In this document: piece after piece, positions 57,462 through 64,000 of the stretch
Position numbering within the stretch: the first letter of the stretch is position 1
How the letters are laid out: every line of letters starts with the position of its first letter
Origin: an uncultured Clostridia bacterium
Lineage (GTDB): Bacteria > Bacillota > Clostridia > Christensenellales > Aristaeellaceae
DNA length: 64,000 nucleotides
Assembly (NCBI GenBank): GCA_934631985.1
Contig: CAKTYE010000001.1
Span: 41,009 to 105,008 of the forward strand
Direction of reading: 5' to 3'
Translations under genes and position numbers: made by a program
Notes under the pieces: generated by a model
The model's input: only the letters and a program-made list of their open reading frames with translations
The model's database searches: none
What the model was told of the DNA's origin: nothing

Positions 57462-59234
57462 TTACTTCACATCCTTGACGCGGGAGACTGTGATCTCCAC
57501 ACGCTGCTTGCCAGCCTTGCGGCCCAGCGCATCCGTGCCGTCCAGATAGCGGACGATGCGCACGGTATCGGGATCCTCGGCGGCAATGTCACAGTAGCCG
57601 TATTTCAGCACATTGGAGGCTTTTCGGGCAGTCAGCTGGTCTGCCACAAAGGCTTGCAGCGCCTTGTCCTCATGTCCCCAGGGGAAGGGACGGCGGCACC
57701 AGGGATCATGACAGCCGGTCATGCCCACCTCATCACCGTAATAGATCGTGGGATTGCCGGGCAGGGCGCACAGCAGCTCCACGCAGCGCTTATAGCGCTC
57801 CACCGCCAGTGCGTATTCCTCCTTCGTCAGGGTCACGTCCCGCTGCGCGGCCTTGGGCAGGTCGGCGCATTCCTTGCTGCCCAGCACATTCAGCACGCGC
57901 ACCCGGTCATGACTGCCGACCAGATTCATCAGCGCATAGCGGAACTGCGCAGGATACACCTCTGCCTGATGCCGCACCAGACGCACCAGTGCAGCCGCGT
58001 CGGTCTTGCCGGTCATGAAGCTCAGGATGGCCTCCCGCAGGGGGTAATTCATCACGCTGTCCAGGGTCTCGCCGGTGCAATAATTGCGCATGACGCCATA
58101 GGCGACCTTATTGCTTGCGTCCTCCCACACCTCGCCCAGGACAACAGCGTCCCGGCGGGCGCGTTTAGCGGACACGCGGAGCTTGGAAAGGAAGTCCATG
58201 GGCAGCTCGTCCGCCACGTCCAGCCGCCAGCCGCAGCCGCCGTGATGGAGCCAATAGGGAACGACGCCCGTCTTGGGCTTGAACATGAACTGCTGGTAGT
58301 CCTCGTTCTCCTTGCACACGGCGGGCAGGGTGGTGATGTCCCACCAGCTTGCGTAGTCATCGGGAAAGTGGCGGAAGGTATACCAGTCATACCAGGGGGA
58401 TTCCTTGGACTGGTAAGCGCCCACGGTATCGTAGGTGCCGTAGTGGTTGAAATAGCGGCTGTCATCGCCCGTGTGGGAGAACACGCCGTCCAGCATCATG
58501 CGGATGCCACGCTCCTCGGCTTTTTTGCACAGGGTCTCGAACTCCTCCTGGGTACCCAGCAGGGGGTCGATCTGCATATAGTCGCCGGTATCATAGCGGT
58601 GGTTGCTGTGAGCACGGAAGATGGGGTTCAGGTACAGCACGGTCACGCCCAGCTTTTCCAGATAGGGCAGCTTTTTGGTGATGCCTGTCAGGGTGCCGCC
58701 GTAGAAGTCCAGCTCCTTAGACTTTCCGCCGCGGGGATCATCCATGGGCAGCAGGTCTTCGTTCCAGTCTGCATGGATATAGCGGTCGGTACGGTCGTCC
58801 ACGGCCTTGGTAGGCGCGCGGAAGAAGCGGTCGGGGAACACCTGATAGATATTAGCGCCCTGGAAGAAGCCGGGGGTTTTGAAGCCGGGCTTATAGATGG
58901 TAATCTGGTAGGATGCCACCGCGCCGGTTTCATAGACCGCGCCCTCGCCGCCCAGCTGGTCGAAGGCATTGCCGTAGCGCAGCGTTTTGCCGTCCTTCTG
59001 GGTCAGCACGAAGTCGTACCACAGCCAGCCAGGTTCCTCCGGCGCGGTGATCTCTGCCGTCCAGGTGCGCTCTCCGTCAAACGTCATGGGGATGAGCTTT
59101 TCTTCTCCGTTCCAGGTGCGCAGTGCAACCTGCTGGCTTTCGTCAGACAGAAACCGAATCGTAATGCGGCTTCCCGCAGGGGCAGCCCCCGCAGGTTCCC
59201 GAAAAAAAGCCTCATGGGAATTATGCAAAAACAT
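57462..59234 (-). CDS. GH13 alpha-glucan hydrolase (neopullulanase/cyclomaltodextrinase-like)
   Basis: A 590-residue cytoplasmic enzyme without signal peptide. An N-terminal carbohydrate-binding beta domain (about 1-120) is followed by the catalytic barrel. The four GH13 regions are DGVFSHTGDD, GWRLDVADELP with the nucleophile Asp, VVLGEVWED with the acid/base Glu, and NLVGSHDRVR with the third Asp. The N-terminal domain and the FYGGTLTGITKKLPYLEKLGVTVLYLNPIF stretch put it near the neopullulanase/cyclomaltodextrinase subfamily. The ATG at 59234 follows AGGAT; the preceding TTG is less likely. It works on oligoglucans beside glycogen phosphorylase. Confidence 0.92.
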   Translation of the reverse strand: MFLHNSHEAFFREPAGAAPAGSRITIRFLSDESQQVALRTWNGEEKLIPMTFDGERTWTAEITAPEEPGWLWYDFVLTQKDGKTLRYGNAFDQLGGEGAVYETGAVASYQITIYKPGFKTPGFFQGANIYQVFPDRFFRAPTKAVDDRTDRYIHADWNEDLLPMDDPRGGKSKELDFYGGTLTGITKKLPYLEKLGVTVLYLNPIFRAHSNHRYDTGDYMQIDPLLGTQEEFETLCKKAEERGIRMMLDGVFSHTGDDSRYFNHYGTYDTVGAYQSKESPWYDWYTFRHFPDDYASWWDITTLPAVCKENEDYQQFMFKPKTGVVPYWLHHGGCGWRLDVADELPMDFLSKLRVSAKRARRDAVVLGEVWEDASNKVAYGVMRNYCTGETLDSVMNYPLREAILSFMTGKTDAAALVRLVRHQAEVYPAQFRYALMNLVGSHDRVRVLNVLGSKECADLPKAAQRDVTLTKEEYALAVERYKRCVELLCALPGNPTIYYGDEVGMTGCHDPWCRRPFPWGHEDKALQAFVADQLTARKASNVLKYGYCDIAAEDPDTVRIVRYLDGTDALGRKAGKQRVEITVSRVKDVK

Positions 59235-59266
59235 CAAATCATCCTATACAAGCGTATTTGGTGATT

Positions 59267-59306
59267 GCGAGGGAGTCTGCTTCTGTGCCAGAAGCACCTC
59301 CCTCGC
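59267..59306. other. Long perfect hairpin ahead of the GH13 gene
   Basis: GCGAGGGAG pairs with CTCCCTCGC (9 bp) and an inner GCTTCTG pairs with CAGAAGC (7 bp), with a small internal loop and a three-base apex. It lies about 30 bases upstream of the GH13 start codon in its leader, is not followed by T residues in either direction, and could be a regulatory RNA structure or an operator. Confidence 0.6.
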
Positions 59307-59519
59307 GCTCCCACCCGAAGACCATAGGGGGGATTTTAGGAGCATGGGTTCCCTTGCTGCGCTGGACGGGATAAGCGTGAGAGAACGAAGCGGTTCTCTG
59401 TCTATCGTCCTTCGTGTTGCAGGAAAGCAAGCAACCTATGCCCACCCCCGCTGCTTTCCGGGAGGGGTGCGGGGAGGGGCCTTTCTTAGAAAGGTCGTCT
59501 CCCCGCCGTCTCTCATCCG
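59307..59519. other. Intergenic region between GH13 and glgP with repeat-like GC-rich tracts
   Basis: No gene is visible. Near 59450-59510 are CCGGGAGGGG, GGGGAGGGG and a hairpin (GCGGGGAG/CTCCCCGC with CCTTTC/GAAAGG inside) that may end glgP transcription, though it has no T tract. The block reads like a composite of inter-gene repeats rather than coding sequence. Confidence 0.4.
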
Positions 59520-61976
59520 TCACTTCCGCTTCAGCGGCTTGAGGTGCCAGATGTTGTCGTTGTATTCGCGGATGGTGCGATCCGAGGAGAACACGCCGGA
59601 CATCGCCGTGTTGGTGACCGCCATTTTGAGCCACTTGTCGCGGTTGGCGTAGTCGTCGTTCAGGCGGCGCTGCGCCATGGAGTAGGAGCCGAAATCCTTC
59701 AGCACGAAATAGTTGTCCGCCATGGAGCCGTAATCGCCCAGCAGCAGGCTGTGGTACAGCGGCTGAAGCGTGGTCGCGTTGTCGGGGAACAGCGTGCCGT
59801 CGATCATCTGCGTCATGGCAAGGCGGATCTCCTGATTCGTCTCGTAAATCTGCATAGGGTTGTAGGTATGCTCGCGGTACATGTCCTGCACGGTGTTGGC
59901 ACGCATGCCGAAAATGTAGATGTTGTCCATGCCGACCTGCTCGCTGATCTCCACATTCGCGCCGTCCATGGTGCCGATGGTCACCGCACCGTTCATCATG
60001 AATTTCATATTGCCGGTGCCGCTGGCTTCCTTGGAGGCAGTGGACAGCTGCTCGGAGACCTCCGCTGCGGGCATCAGCATCTCAGCGGTGGAGACGTTGT
60101 AATTCTCCAGGAACACCACCTGCAGCATCTTCGAAGCCCGGGGATGCTTGGCAATCAGGTCGCTCAGGGCGTTGATGAAGCGGATGATGAGCTTCGCACG
60201 GTAGTATCCGGGGCTGGCCTTCGCGCCGAAGAAGAACACGCGAGGCTCCATGGTGAAGGTGGGATCGTTGACGATGCGGTTATACAGCACCAGGATATGC
60301 AGCGCATTGAGCATCTGTCGCTTATATTCGTGCAGACGCTTGGCCTGTACATCGTAAATGAAGCTGGGATCCACCTTGATGCCCTGGTTCTGCCAGACCA
60401 TCTCTGCCAGGCGTTCCTTATTATCACGCTTCACTGCGTCGAACTTTTCGCGGAAGGCCTTATCATCCGCGAAGGGCTTCAGCTGCTCCAGCAGCTCCGG
60501 CTCGTGATACCACTTATCGCCGATGGCCTCGTTGATCAGCTGGGTCAGTTCGGGGTTGCAGCCCATGAGCCAGCGGCGGTGGGTGATGCCGTTGGTGATG
60601 GCGCTGAACTTCTCGGGCATGATGCTGGCATAATCATGGAAGGTATCTTCCTTCAAGATCTCGCCGTGCAGCTTGCTCACGCCATTGATGGAGAAGCTCA
60701 TGGCGATGCACAGGTTCGCCATGTGGATCTGGTTATAGGCGATGATCGCCATGGAGCCGATGCGATCCCACTGACCGGGGAAGTAGTTCCACAGCTTGGC
60801 GCACAGGCGGCGGTTCATCTCGCACAGAATCTGATAAATGCGGGGCAGCAGCTGCTTGACCATTTCCTCGGGCCACTTTTCAAGGCTTTCCGCCATGATG
60901 GTGTGGTTGGTATAGGCCACGGTGTGCTGCACGATGTAGGCGGCTTCGTCCCAGCCAAGGCCTTCCTGGTCGATGAGCAGGCGCATCAGCTCGGGGATCG
61001 CCAGGCCGGGGTGTGTATCGTTGATGTGGATGACCACCTTTTCCGGCAGGCGCTTGAAGTCATTGCCGTACATCCGCTTGAAGTCCTTCAAGATGTATTG
61101 CAGGGAGGAGCTGGTGAAGAAATAGTGCTGCTTCAGGCGGAGCAGCTTGCCCTCGTAATTATTATCCTCGGGATACAGCACCTTCGAAATGGCCTCCGCC
61201 AGCTCACGCTCCTCGCTGGCTGCCACATAGCGGCCCTGACCAAAGGCAGTCAGGTCAATGCGCTGGGGGCTGCGCGCCGACCACATGCGCAGGCTGTTCA
61301 CCGTAGCAGTGTCATAGCCCACGATCGGCACGTCGTAGGGAACAGCCTCCACGGTGTGGTAGTCCTTCAGGATGAACTTCTGCACGCCGTTTTCCACGAC
61401 CTCATCCACATGACCGTTAAAGTGGACCTCGCAGGCGTCCTCCATCACGGGCATTTCCCACACGTTGCCGTTGCCCAGCCAGTTGTCGGGCAGCTCCACC
61501 TGCTGACCATCCACGATCTTCTGACGGAACAGGCCGTATTCATAGCGGATGGTGCAGCCCATGGCGGGCAGGTCCAGGCTGGAAAGGCTATCCAGGAAGC
61601 AGGCTGCCAGACGGCCCAGACCGCCGTTGCCCAGGCCGGGTTCCGGCTCCTCCACCAGAATGTCCTTGATGTCGATGCCCAGCTCCTTCAGGGCCTGGGT
61701 ATACACATCGGTGGAGACCAGGTTCAGCATGTTGTTGTACAGGCTGCGGCCCATCAGAAATTCAACGGAGAGGTAATACAGGCGCTTGGCATGGCTGCTT
61801 TTGCGCTCATCACGGGCGATCATCCACTTTTGCATGATCTGGTCGCGGACGGTGGAAGCAACGGCCTTGTAGAGCTGCTGCGGAGTCGCTTCGCCCACGG
61901 TGCGTCCATTATAGCGCTGTAGCTTGCCGATAATGGAATGCTTGATCGACTCCTTATCAAAGGATGTAGTAGGCAT
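59520..61976 (-). CDS. glgP: Glycogen/starch phosphorylase
   Basis: An 818-residue PLP enzyme releasing glucose-1-phosphate from alpha-1,4 glucans. Excellent ribosome binding site (AAGGAGG). Seen: VEFLMGRSLYNNMLNL, GNGGLGRLAACFLDSLSSL, the ATG-box YEYGLFRQ, HINDTHPGLAIPELMRLL, RWLMGCNPELTQLI, VHEYKRQMLN-like ARRLHEYKRQ, and the PLP lysine block EASGTGNMKFMMNGAVTIGTMDGANVEI. Length is normal. With the neighbouring GH13 enzyme it forms a glucan breakdown pair, though they are not one operon. Confidence 0.97.
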   Translation of the reverse strand: MPTTSFDKESIKHSIIGKLQRYNGRTVGEATPQQLYKAVASTVRDQIMQKWMIARDERKSSHAKRLYYLSVEFLMGRSLYNNMLNLVSTDVYTQALKELGIDIKDILVEEPEPGLGNGGLGRLAACFLDSLSSLDLPAMGCTIRYEYGLFRQKIVDGQQVELPDNWLGNGNVWEMPVMEDACEVHFNGHVDEVVENGVQKFILKDYHTVEAVPYDVPIVGYDTATVNSLRMWSARSPQRIDLTAFGQGRYVAASEERELAEAISKVLYPEDNNYEGKLLRLKQHYFFTSSSLQYILKDFKRMYGNDFKRLPEKVVIHINDTHPGLAIPELMRLLIDQEGLGWDEAAYIVQHTVAYTNHTIMAESLEKWPEEMVKQLLPRIYQILCEMNRRLCAKLWNYFPGQWDRIGSMAIIAYNQIHMANLCIAMSFSINGVSKLHGEILKEDTFHDYASIMPEKFSAITNGITHRRWLMGCNPELTQLINEAIGDKWYHEPELLEQLKPFADDKAFREKFDAVKRDNKERLAEMVWQNQGIKVDPSFIYDVQAKRLHEYKRQMLNALHILVLYNRIVNDPTFTMEPRVFFFGAKASPGYYRAKLIIRFINALSDLIAKHPRASKMLQVVFLENYNVSTAEMLMPAAEVSEQLSTASKEASGTGNMKFMMNGAVTIGTMDGANVEISEQVGMDNIYIFGMRANTVQDMYREHTYNPMQIYETNQEIRLAMTQMIDGTLFPDNATTLQPLYHSLLLGDYGSMADNYFVLKDFGSYSMAQRRLNDDYANRDKWLKMAVTNTAMSGVFSSDRTIREYNDNIWHLKPLKRK

Positions 61977-62032
61977 GGGGTTCCTCCTTGCTTATTTGTA
62001 AACAAATGGAAATTGCAAAATGTGCATCAAAC

Positions 62033-62061
62033 AGTATAGCATAAATCGCGGAGGATGACAA
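62033..62061 (-). promoter_or_regulatory. Promoter of glgP
   Basis: Minus strand TTGTCA and TATACT with a 17-base spacer, about 55 bases before the start codon. Confidence 0.78.
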
Positions 62062-62203
62062 GGAACGGCATGAGGCGGCAAAAAGCGACAGGAGGGAGGG
62101 AAAATAGATGATTATTTTTCTATAAAAAAATTAGTCAACAAGCATTCTAATCGCGTGATGTGCGTAGAGATCACTCAGGGAAGTAGCTTCTGACAAATTT
62201 AAC

Positions 62204-62232
62204 TTGAAGAAGTTCGTTGCATATGTTATGCT
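62204..62232 (+). promoter_or_regulatory. Promoter of the small membrane protein gene
   Basis: TTGAAG and TATGCT with a 17-base spacer, 43 bases before the ATG. Confidence 0.6.
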
Positions 62233-62275
62233 TTTAGCAAGTTCAGATGACAATGTGTAATTCACGAGGAAATAT

Positions 62276-62722
62276 ATGTGGAAGAAAGCTATCAAGGTGA
62301 TTTGCGTAATCTTGTTGATTCCCATGCTGGGGGCTGCGCTGTTGCTTGGCGGAGCATATATACACGGCAAAATAATGCATATAAGACAAGAAAGGACGGT
62401 CGTATCCATATTAAAGACACATGAGCGTGAACTACTTGAAATCATTGAAGAAAACGCTTCAAATGATGCGGACGAAAATGGGCTAAAGCACTTCCTTTAT
62501 GCTGATCGAGCTAAAGTTGTGACAGCACCAAAGTTGGAGCAGTTGGGCTTTGAAAAGCTAATTTACACAAAAGATGCTTTCTTTTTTCAAATGCCCTATG
62601 ATAGAAAATTCGGAAGCTGGGTTCCCTGCGGACTACTGTATTGCAATAATGTAAGTGTTCTTGACCCTTGGGAAAAAATGACTTCGCTAAGCGAAAACTG
62701 GTACTTTTATTGGGAGCCATAA
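62276..62722 (+). CDS. Small membrane-anchored protein, function unknown
   Basis: A 148-residue protein with GAGGAAA before the ATG. A signal anchor (VICVILLIPMLGAALLLGGAYI, residues about 8-30) leaves a roughly 115-residue extracellular domain. It is AT-rich against its surroundings. The ending CGLLYCNN...NWYFYW has some likeness to the 19509-19979 product (LIYCKN...GYIYCKR), and both are lone genes in AT-rich pockets. No domain recognised. Confidence 0.65.
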   Translation: MWKKAIKVICVILLIPMLGAALLLGGAYIHGKIMHIRQERTVVSILKTHERELLEIIEENASNDADENGLKHFLYADRAKVVTAPKLEQLGFEKLIYTKDAFFFQMPYDRKFGSWVPCGLLYCNNVSVLDPWEKMTSLSENWYFYWEP

Positions 62723-62793
62723 AGGTTTATCGGCTGGTTCAACTGACCCTTGCGCCTCTGCCAAATTTTCAGGGCGGAATTTGAAAAAAGTGC

Positions 62794-62822
62794 TTGCAAT
62801 TTGCAGGAGGACCTGCTATAAT
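62794..62822 (+). promoter_or_regulatory. Promoter of rpsF-ssb-rpsR
   Basis: TTGCAA and a perfect TATAAT with a 17-base spacer, leaving a leader of about 60 bases. Confidence 0.85.
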
Positions 62823-62842
62823 TCCATCTTGGCACATCCTTG

Positions 62843-62870
62843 CGCCGTGTATTGCCGCGGCGCCATACGT
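62843..62870 (+). promoter_or_regulatory. Candidate S6:S18 ribosomal-protein leader
   Basis: In the rpsF leader CGTGT (62846-62850) pairs with ATACG (62865-62869) and encloses TTGCCGCGGCGCC, with a CCG triplet in the loop. The S6:S18 complex is known to bind a CCG-bearing hairpin in the leader of rpsF operons to shut off their translation. The fit is plausible but was made by eye. Confidence 0.5.
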
Positions 62871-62890
62871 CCATGAGGAGGTGAAAGGTA

Positions 62891-63292
62891 ATGAATAGGT
62901 ATGAACTGACCTACATCATCGACACCGGGCTGGAGGAGTCTGCTCGTAAGGAGCTGATCGAAAAGATCTCTCAGCTGATCGCTGCGAACGGCGGCGAAGT
63001 GGAAAAGGTCGATGAGACTTGGGGCAAGCGTCGTCTGGCCTATGCGATCAACTACAAGACCGAGGGCTGGTACGTTCTGGTGACCCTGAAGGGACCCGCT
63101 GCGCTGCCTCGCGAGATCGAGCGTAACATGGGCAACATGGAAGCGATTCTCCGCTATCTGTTTGTCAAGCTGGAGGAGAAGCGCAGCAATGTGAAGCCCC
63201 GTCCCGTGCGCGTGGCTCCCGTTGTGGAGACTGCCGCTGAGGCTGCTCCCGCTGCGGAGACCGCCGAGACTGCTCCCGCTCAGGCCGAGTAA
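62891..63292 (+). CDS. rpsF: 30S ribosomal protein S6
   Basis: A 133-residue protein with the bS6 core (MNRYELTYIIDTGLEESARKELIEK, WGKRRLAYAINYKTEGWYVLVTLKGP, ERNMGNMEAILRYLFVKLE). The C-terminal 35 residues are an Ala/Glu/Pro-rich tail (AAEAAPAAETAETAPAQAE), longer than in E. coli; tails of this kind are common in clostridia. Ribosome binding site AGGAGGTG. Partner of S18, encoded two genes later. Confidence 0.97.
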   Translation: MNRYELTYIIDTGLEESARKELIEKISQLIAANGGEVEKVDETWGKRRLAYAINYKTEGWYVLVTLKGPAALPREIERNMGNMEAILRYLFVKLEEKRSNVKPRPVRVAPVVETAAEAAPAAETAETAPAQAE

Positions 63293-63310
63293 GGTTTTTG
63301 AGGTGGAAGC

Positions 63311-63751
63311 ATGAATAAGATCATTTTGATCGGCAACCTGACCAGAGACCCTGAGCTGCGCACCACGCCCTCCGGCGTAAACGTTTGCGATTTCACCATC
63401 GCGGTGAATAAGCGGCGTTATGGTCAGCAGCAGCAGCAGCAGTCTGGCGTGCCGCAGAGCGACGCGGATTTCTTCCGCATCACTGCGTGGCGTCAGCTGG
63501 GTGAAAACTGTGCCAAGTATCTGGCAAAGGGCCGCAAGGTCTTTGTGTCCGGCCCGCTGAGTGCCCGGACCTACCAGGCAAACGATGGCACCACCCGCGT
63601 TTCTCTGGAAGTCACTGCCGATGATGTCGAGTTTCTTTCCAGCCGTGCTGATGCTGAGGCAATGGGTGCTTCTGCTCCTGCCAACAATGCGGGCGTTACG
63701 GCACAGAACAGCGGTTTCACCGCTGTGGAACCCGACGAACTGCCGTTTTAA
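63311..63751 (+). CDS. ssb: Single-stranded DNA-binding protein
   Basis: A 146-residue OB-fold protein (MNKIILIGNLTRDPELRTTPSGVNVCDFTIAVNKRRYGQQQQQQSG, DFFRITAWRQLGENCAKYLAKGRKVFVSGPLSARTYQANDG). The acidic tip for partner binding is at the end (VEPDELPF, the clostridial form of DDDIPF). A short glutamine run interrupts the first loop. Co-transcribed between rpsF and rpsR as in most bacteria. Essential for replication and repair. Confidence 0.96.
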   Translation: MNKIILIGNLTRDPELRTTPSGVNVCDFTIAVNKRRYGQQQQQQSGVPQSDADFFRITAWRQLGENCAKYLAKGRKVFVSGPLSARTYQANDGTTRVSLEVTADDVEFLSSRADAEAMGASAPANNAGVTAQNSGFTAVEPDELPF

Positions 63752-63776
63752 CGCTTGATCGTAAGGAGGGAATCCA

Positions 63777-64000
63777 ATGTCTGAAGAACGTGGCGAAAGA
63801 AGACCGCGTCCCCGCGGAGGCCGTCGGCCCCGTCGGAAGGTGTGCAGCTTCTGTGTGGATAAGATCGAATACATCGACTACAAGGACATCAACCGTCTGC
63901 GTCGTTTCACCAACGAGCGCGGTAAGATCCTGCCCCGTCGTATGAGCGGCAACTGCGCCAAGCATCAGCGTCAGCTGAGCGAGGCCATCAAGCGCGCCCG
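63777..64000 (+). CDS. rpsR: 30S ribosomal protein S18, 3' end outside the window
   Basis: The first 74 codons of bS18. The basic N-terminus (MSEERGERRPRPRGGRRPRRK) is long, then KVCSFCVDKIEYIDYKDINRLRRF and GKILPRRMSGNCAKHQRQLSEAIKRA. The CxxC and CAKH residues are a zinc-type (C+) S18. Ribosome binding site AAGGAGGG. The frame is open to the window edge. Confidence 0.95.
   Translation, partial: MSEERGERRPRPRGGRRPRRKVCSFCVDKIEYIDYKDINRLRRFTNERGKILPRRMSGNCAKHQRQLSEAIKRA

Noticed and set aside
59544..61922. A 792-residue plus-strand frame
   Set aside because: Antisense to glycogen phosphorylase; high His/Val/Gly content and no motif.

Overview
The window is a 64 kb piece of a GC-rich, low-GC-lineage-type (Firmicutes/Clostridia) bacterial chromosome, most likely from a gut or anaerobic clostridium. 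The evidence is the AddB nuclease with an iron-sulfur cysteine set, a ylxM-ffh-rpsP-khpA operon, a PhoPR/pst locus, an RnfG-like FMN-binding protein next to a NusG_II protein and a Gx transporter, strong AAGGAGG ribosome binding sites and many near-consensus sigma-A promoters. The species cannot be named from the sequence alone. No CRISPR array, insertion sequence, prophage or replication origin was seen.

Layout. 0-7.6 kb: end of pyrF, two secreted SH3-like/L,D-transpeptidase envelope proteins, then a divergent cluster of an FMN-binding coiled-coil membrane protein, a second coiled-coil membrane protein, a NusG_II protein and a Gx transporter (a probable extracytoplasmic flavin redox module). 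7.6-10.3 kb: an ABC-F ATPase with an attenuator-like leader, and a membrane-anchored XRE regulator. 10.4-15 kb: aroE-aroQ, an exporter, and a GNAT-mannose-6-phosphate isomerase fusion. 15-19.2 kb: a 0.45-0.5 kb dispersed repeat (copy A), an Rrf2 regulator, tcdA, pyruvate kinase and tRNA-Thr. 19.5-28.3 kb: addB, a small P-loop protein, thrC, modBC and fdhD. 28.4-34.4 kb: small secreted proteins, a six-repeat peptidoglycan-binding lipoprotein, a serine hydrolase and a second membrane-anchored XRE regulator. 34.6-41.9 kb: gapA, tldD-tldE plus a helical protein, and a large beta-propeller/solute-binding fusion.

42.0-46.4 kb: two small genes, then an AT-rich segment with a 1223-residue BRCT/coiled-coil/winged-helix protein of unknown function, which starts next to what looks like a beheaded gene start. 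46.5-49.5 kb: khpA-rpsP-ffh-ylxM (reading leftward) and repeat copy B. 49.5-56.8 kb: pstSCAB-phoU-phoPR, with a PstS whose two halves are in swapped order, and a ZIP metal transporter. 57-62 kb: two tRNA-Ser genes, a GH13 glycosidase and glycogen phosphorylase. 62.3-64 kb: a small membrane protein and rpsF-ssb-rpsR.

The most unusual items are the ABC-F leader with a four-residue leader peptide and terminator, the AT-rich BRCT gene, the permuted PstS, the GNAT-ManA fusion, and the long dispersed repeat that keeps the same antisense reading frame open in both copies.
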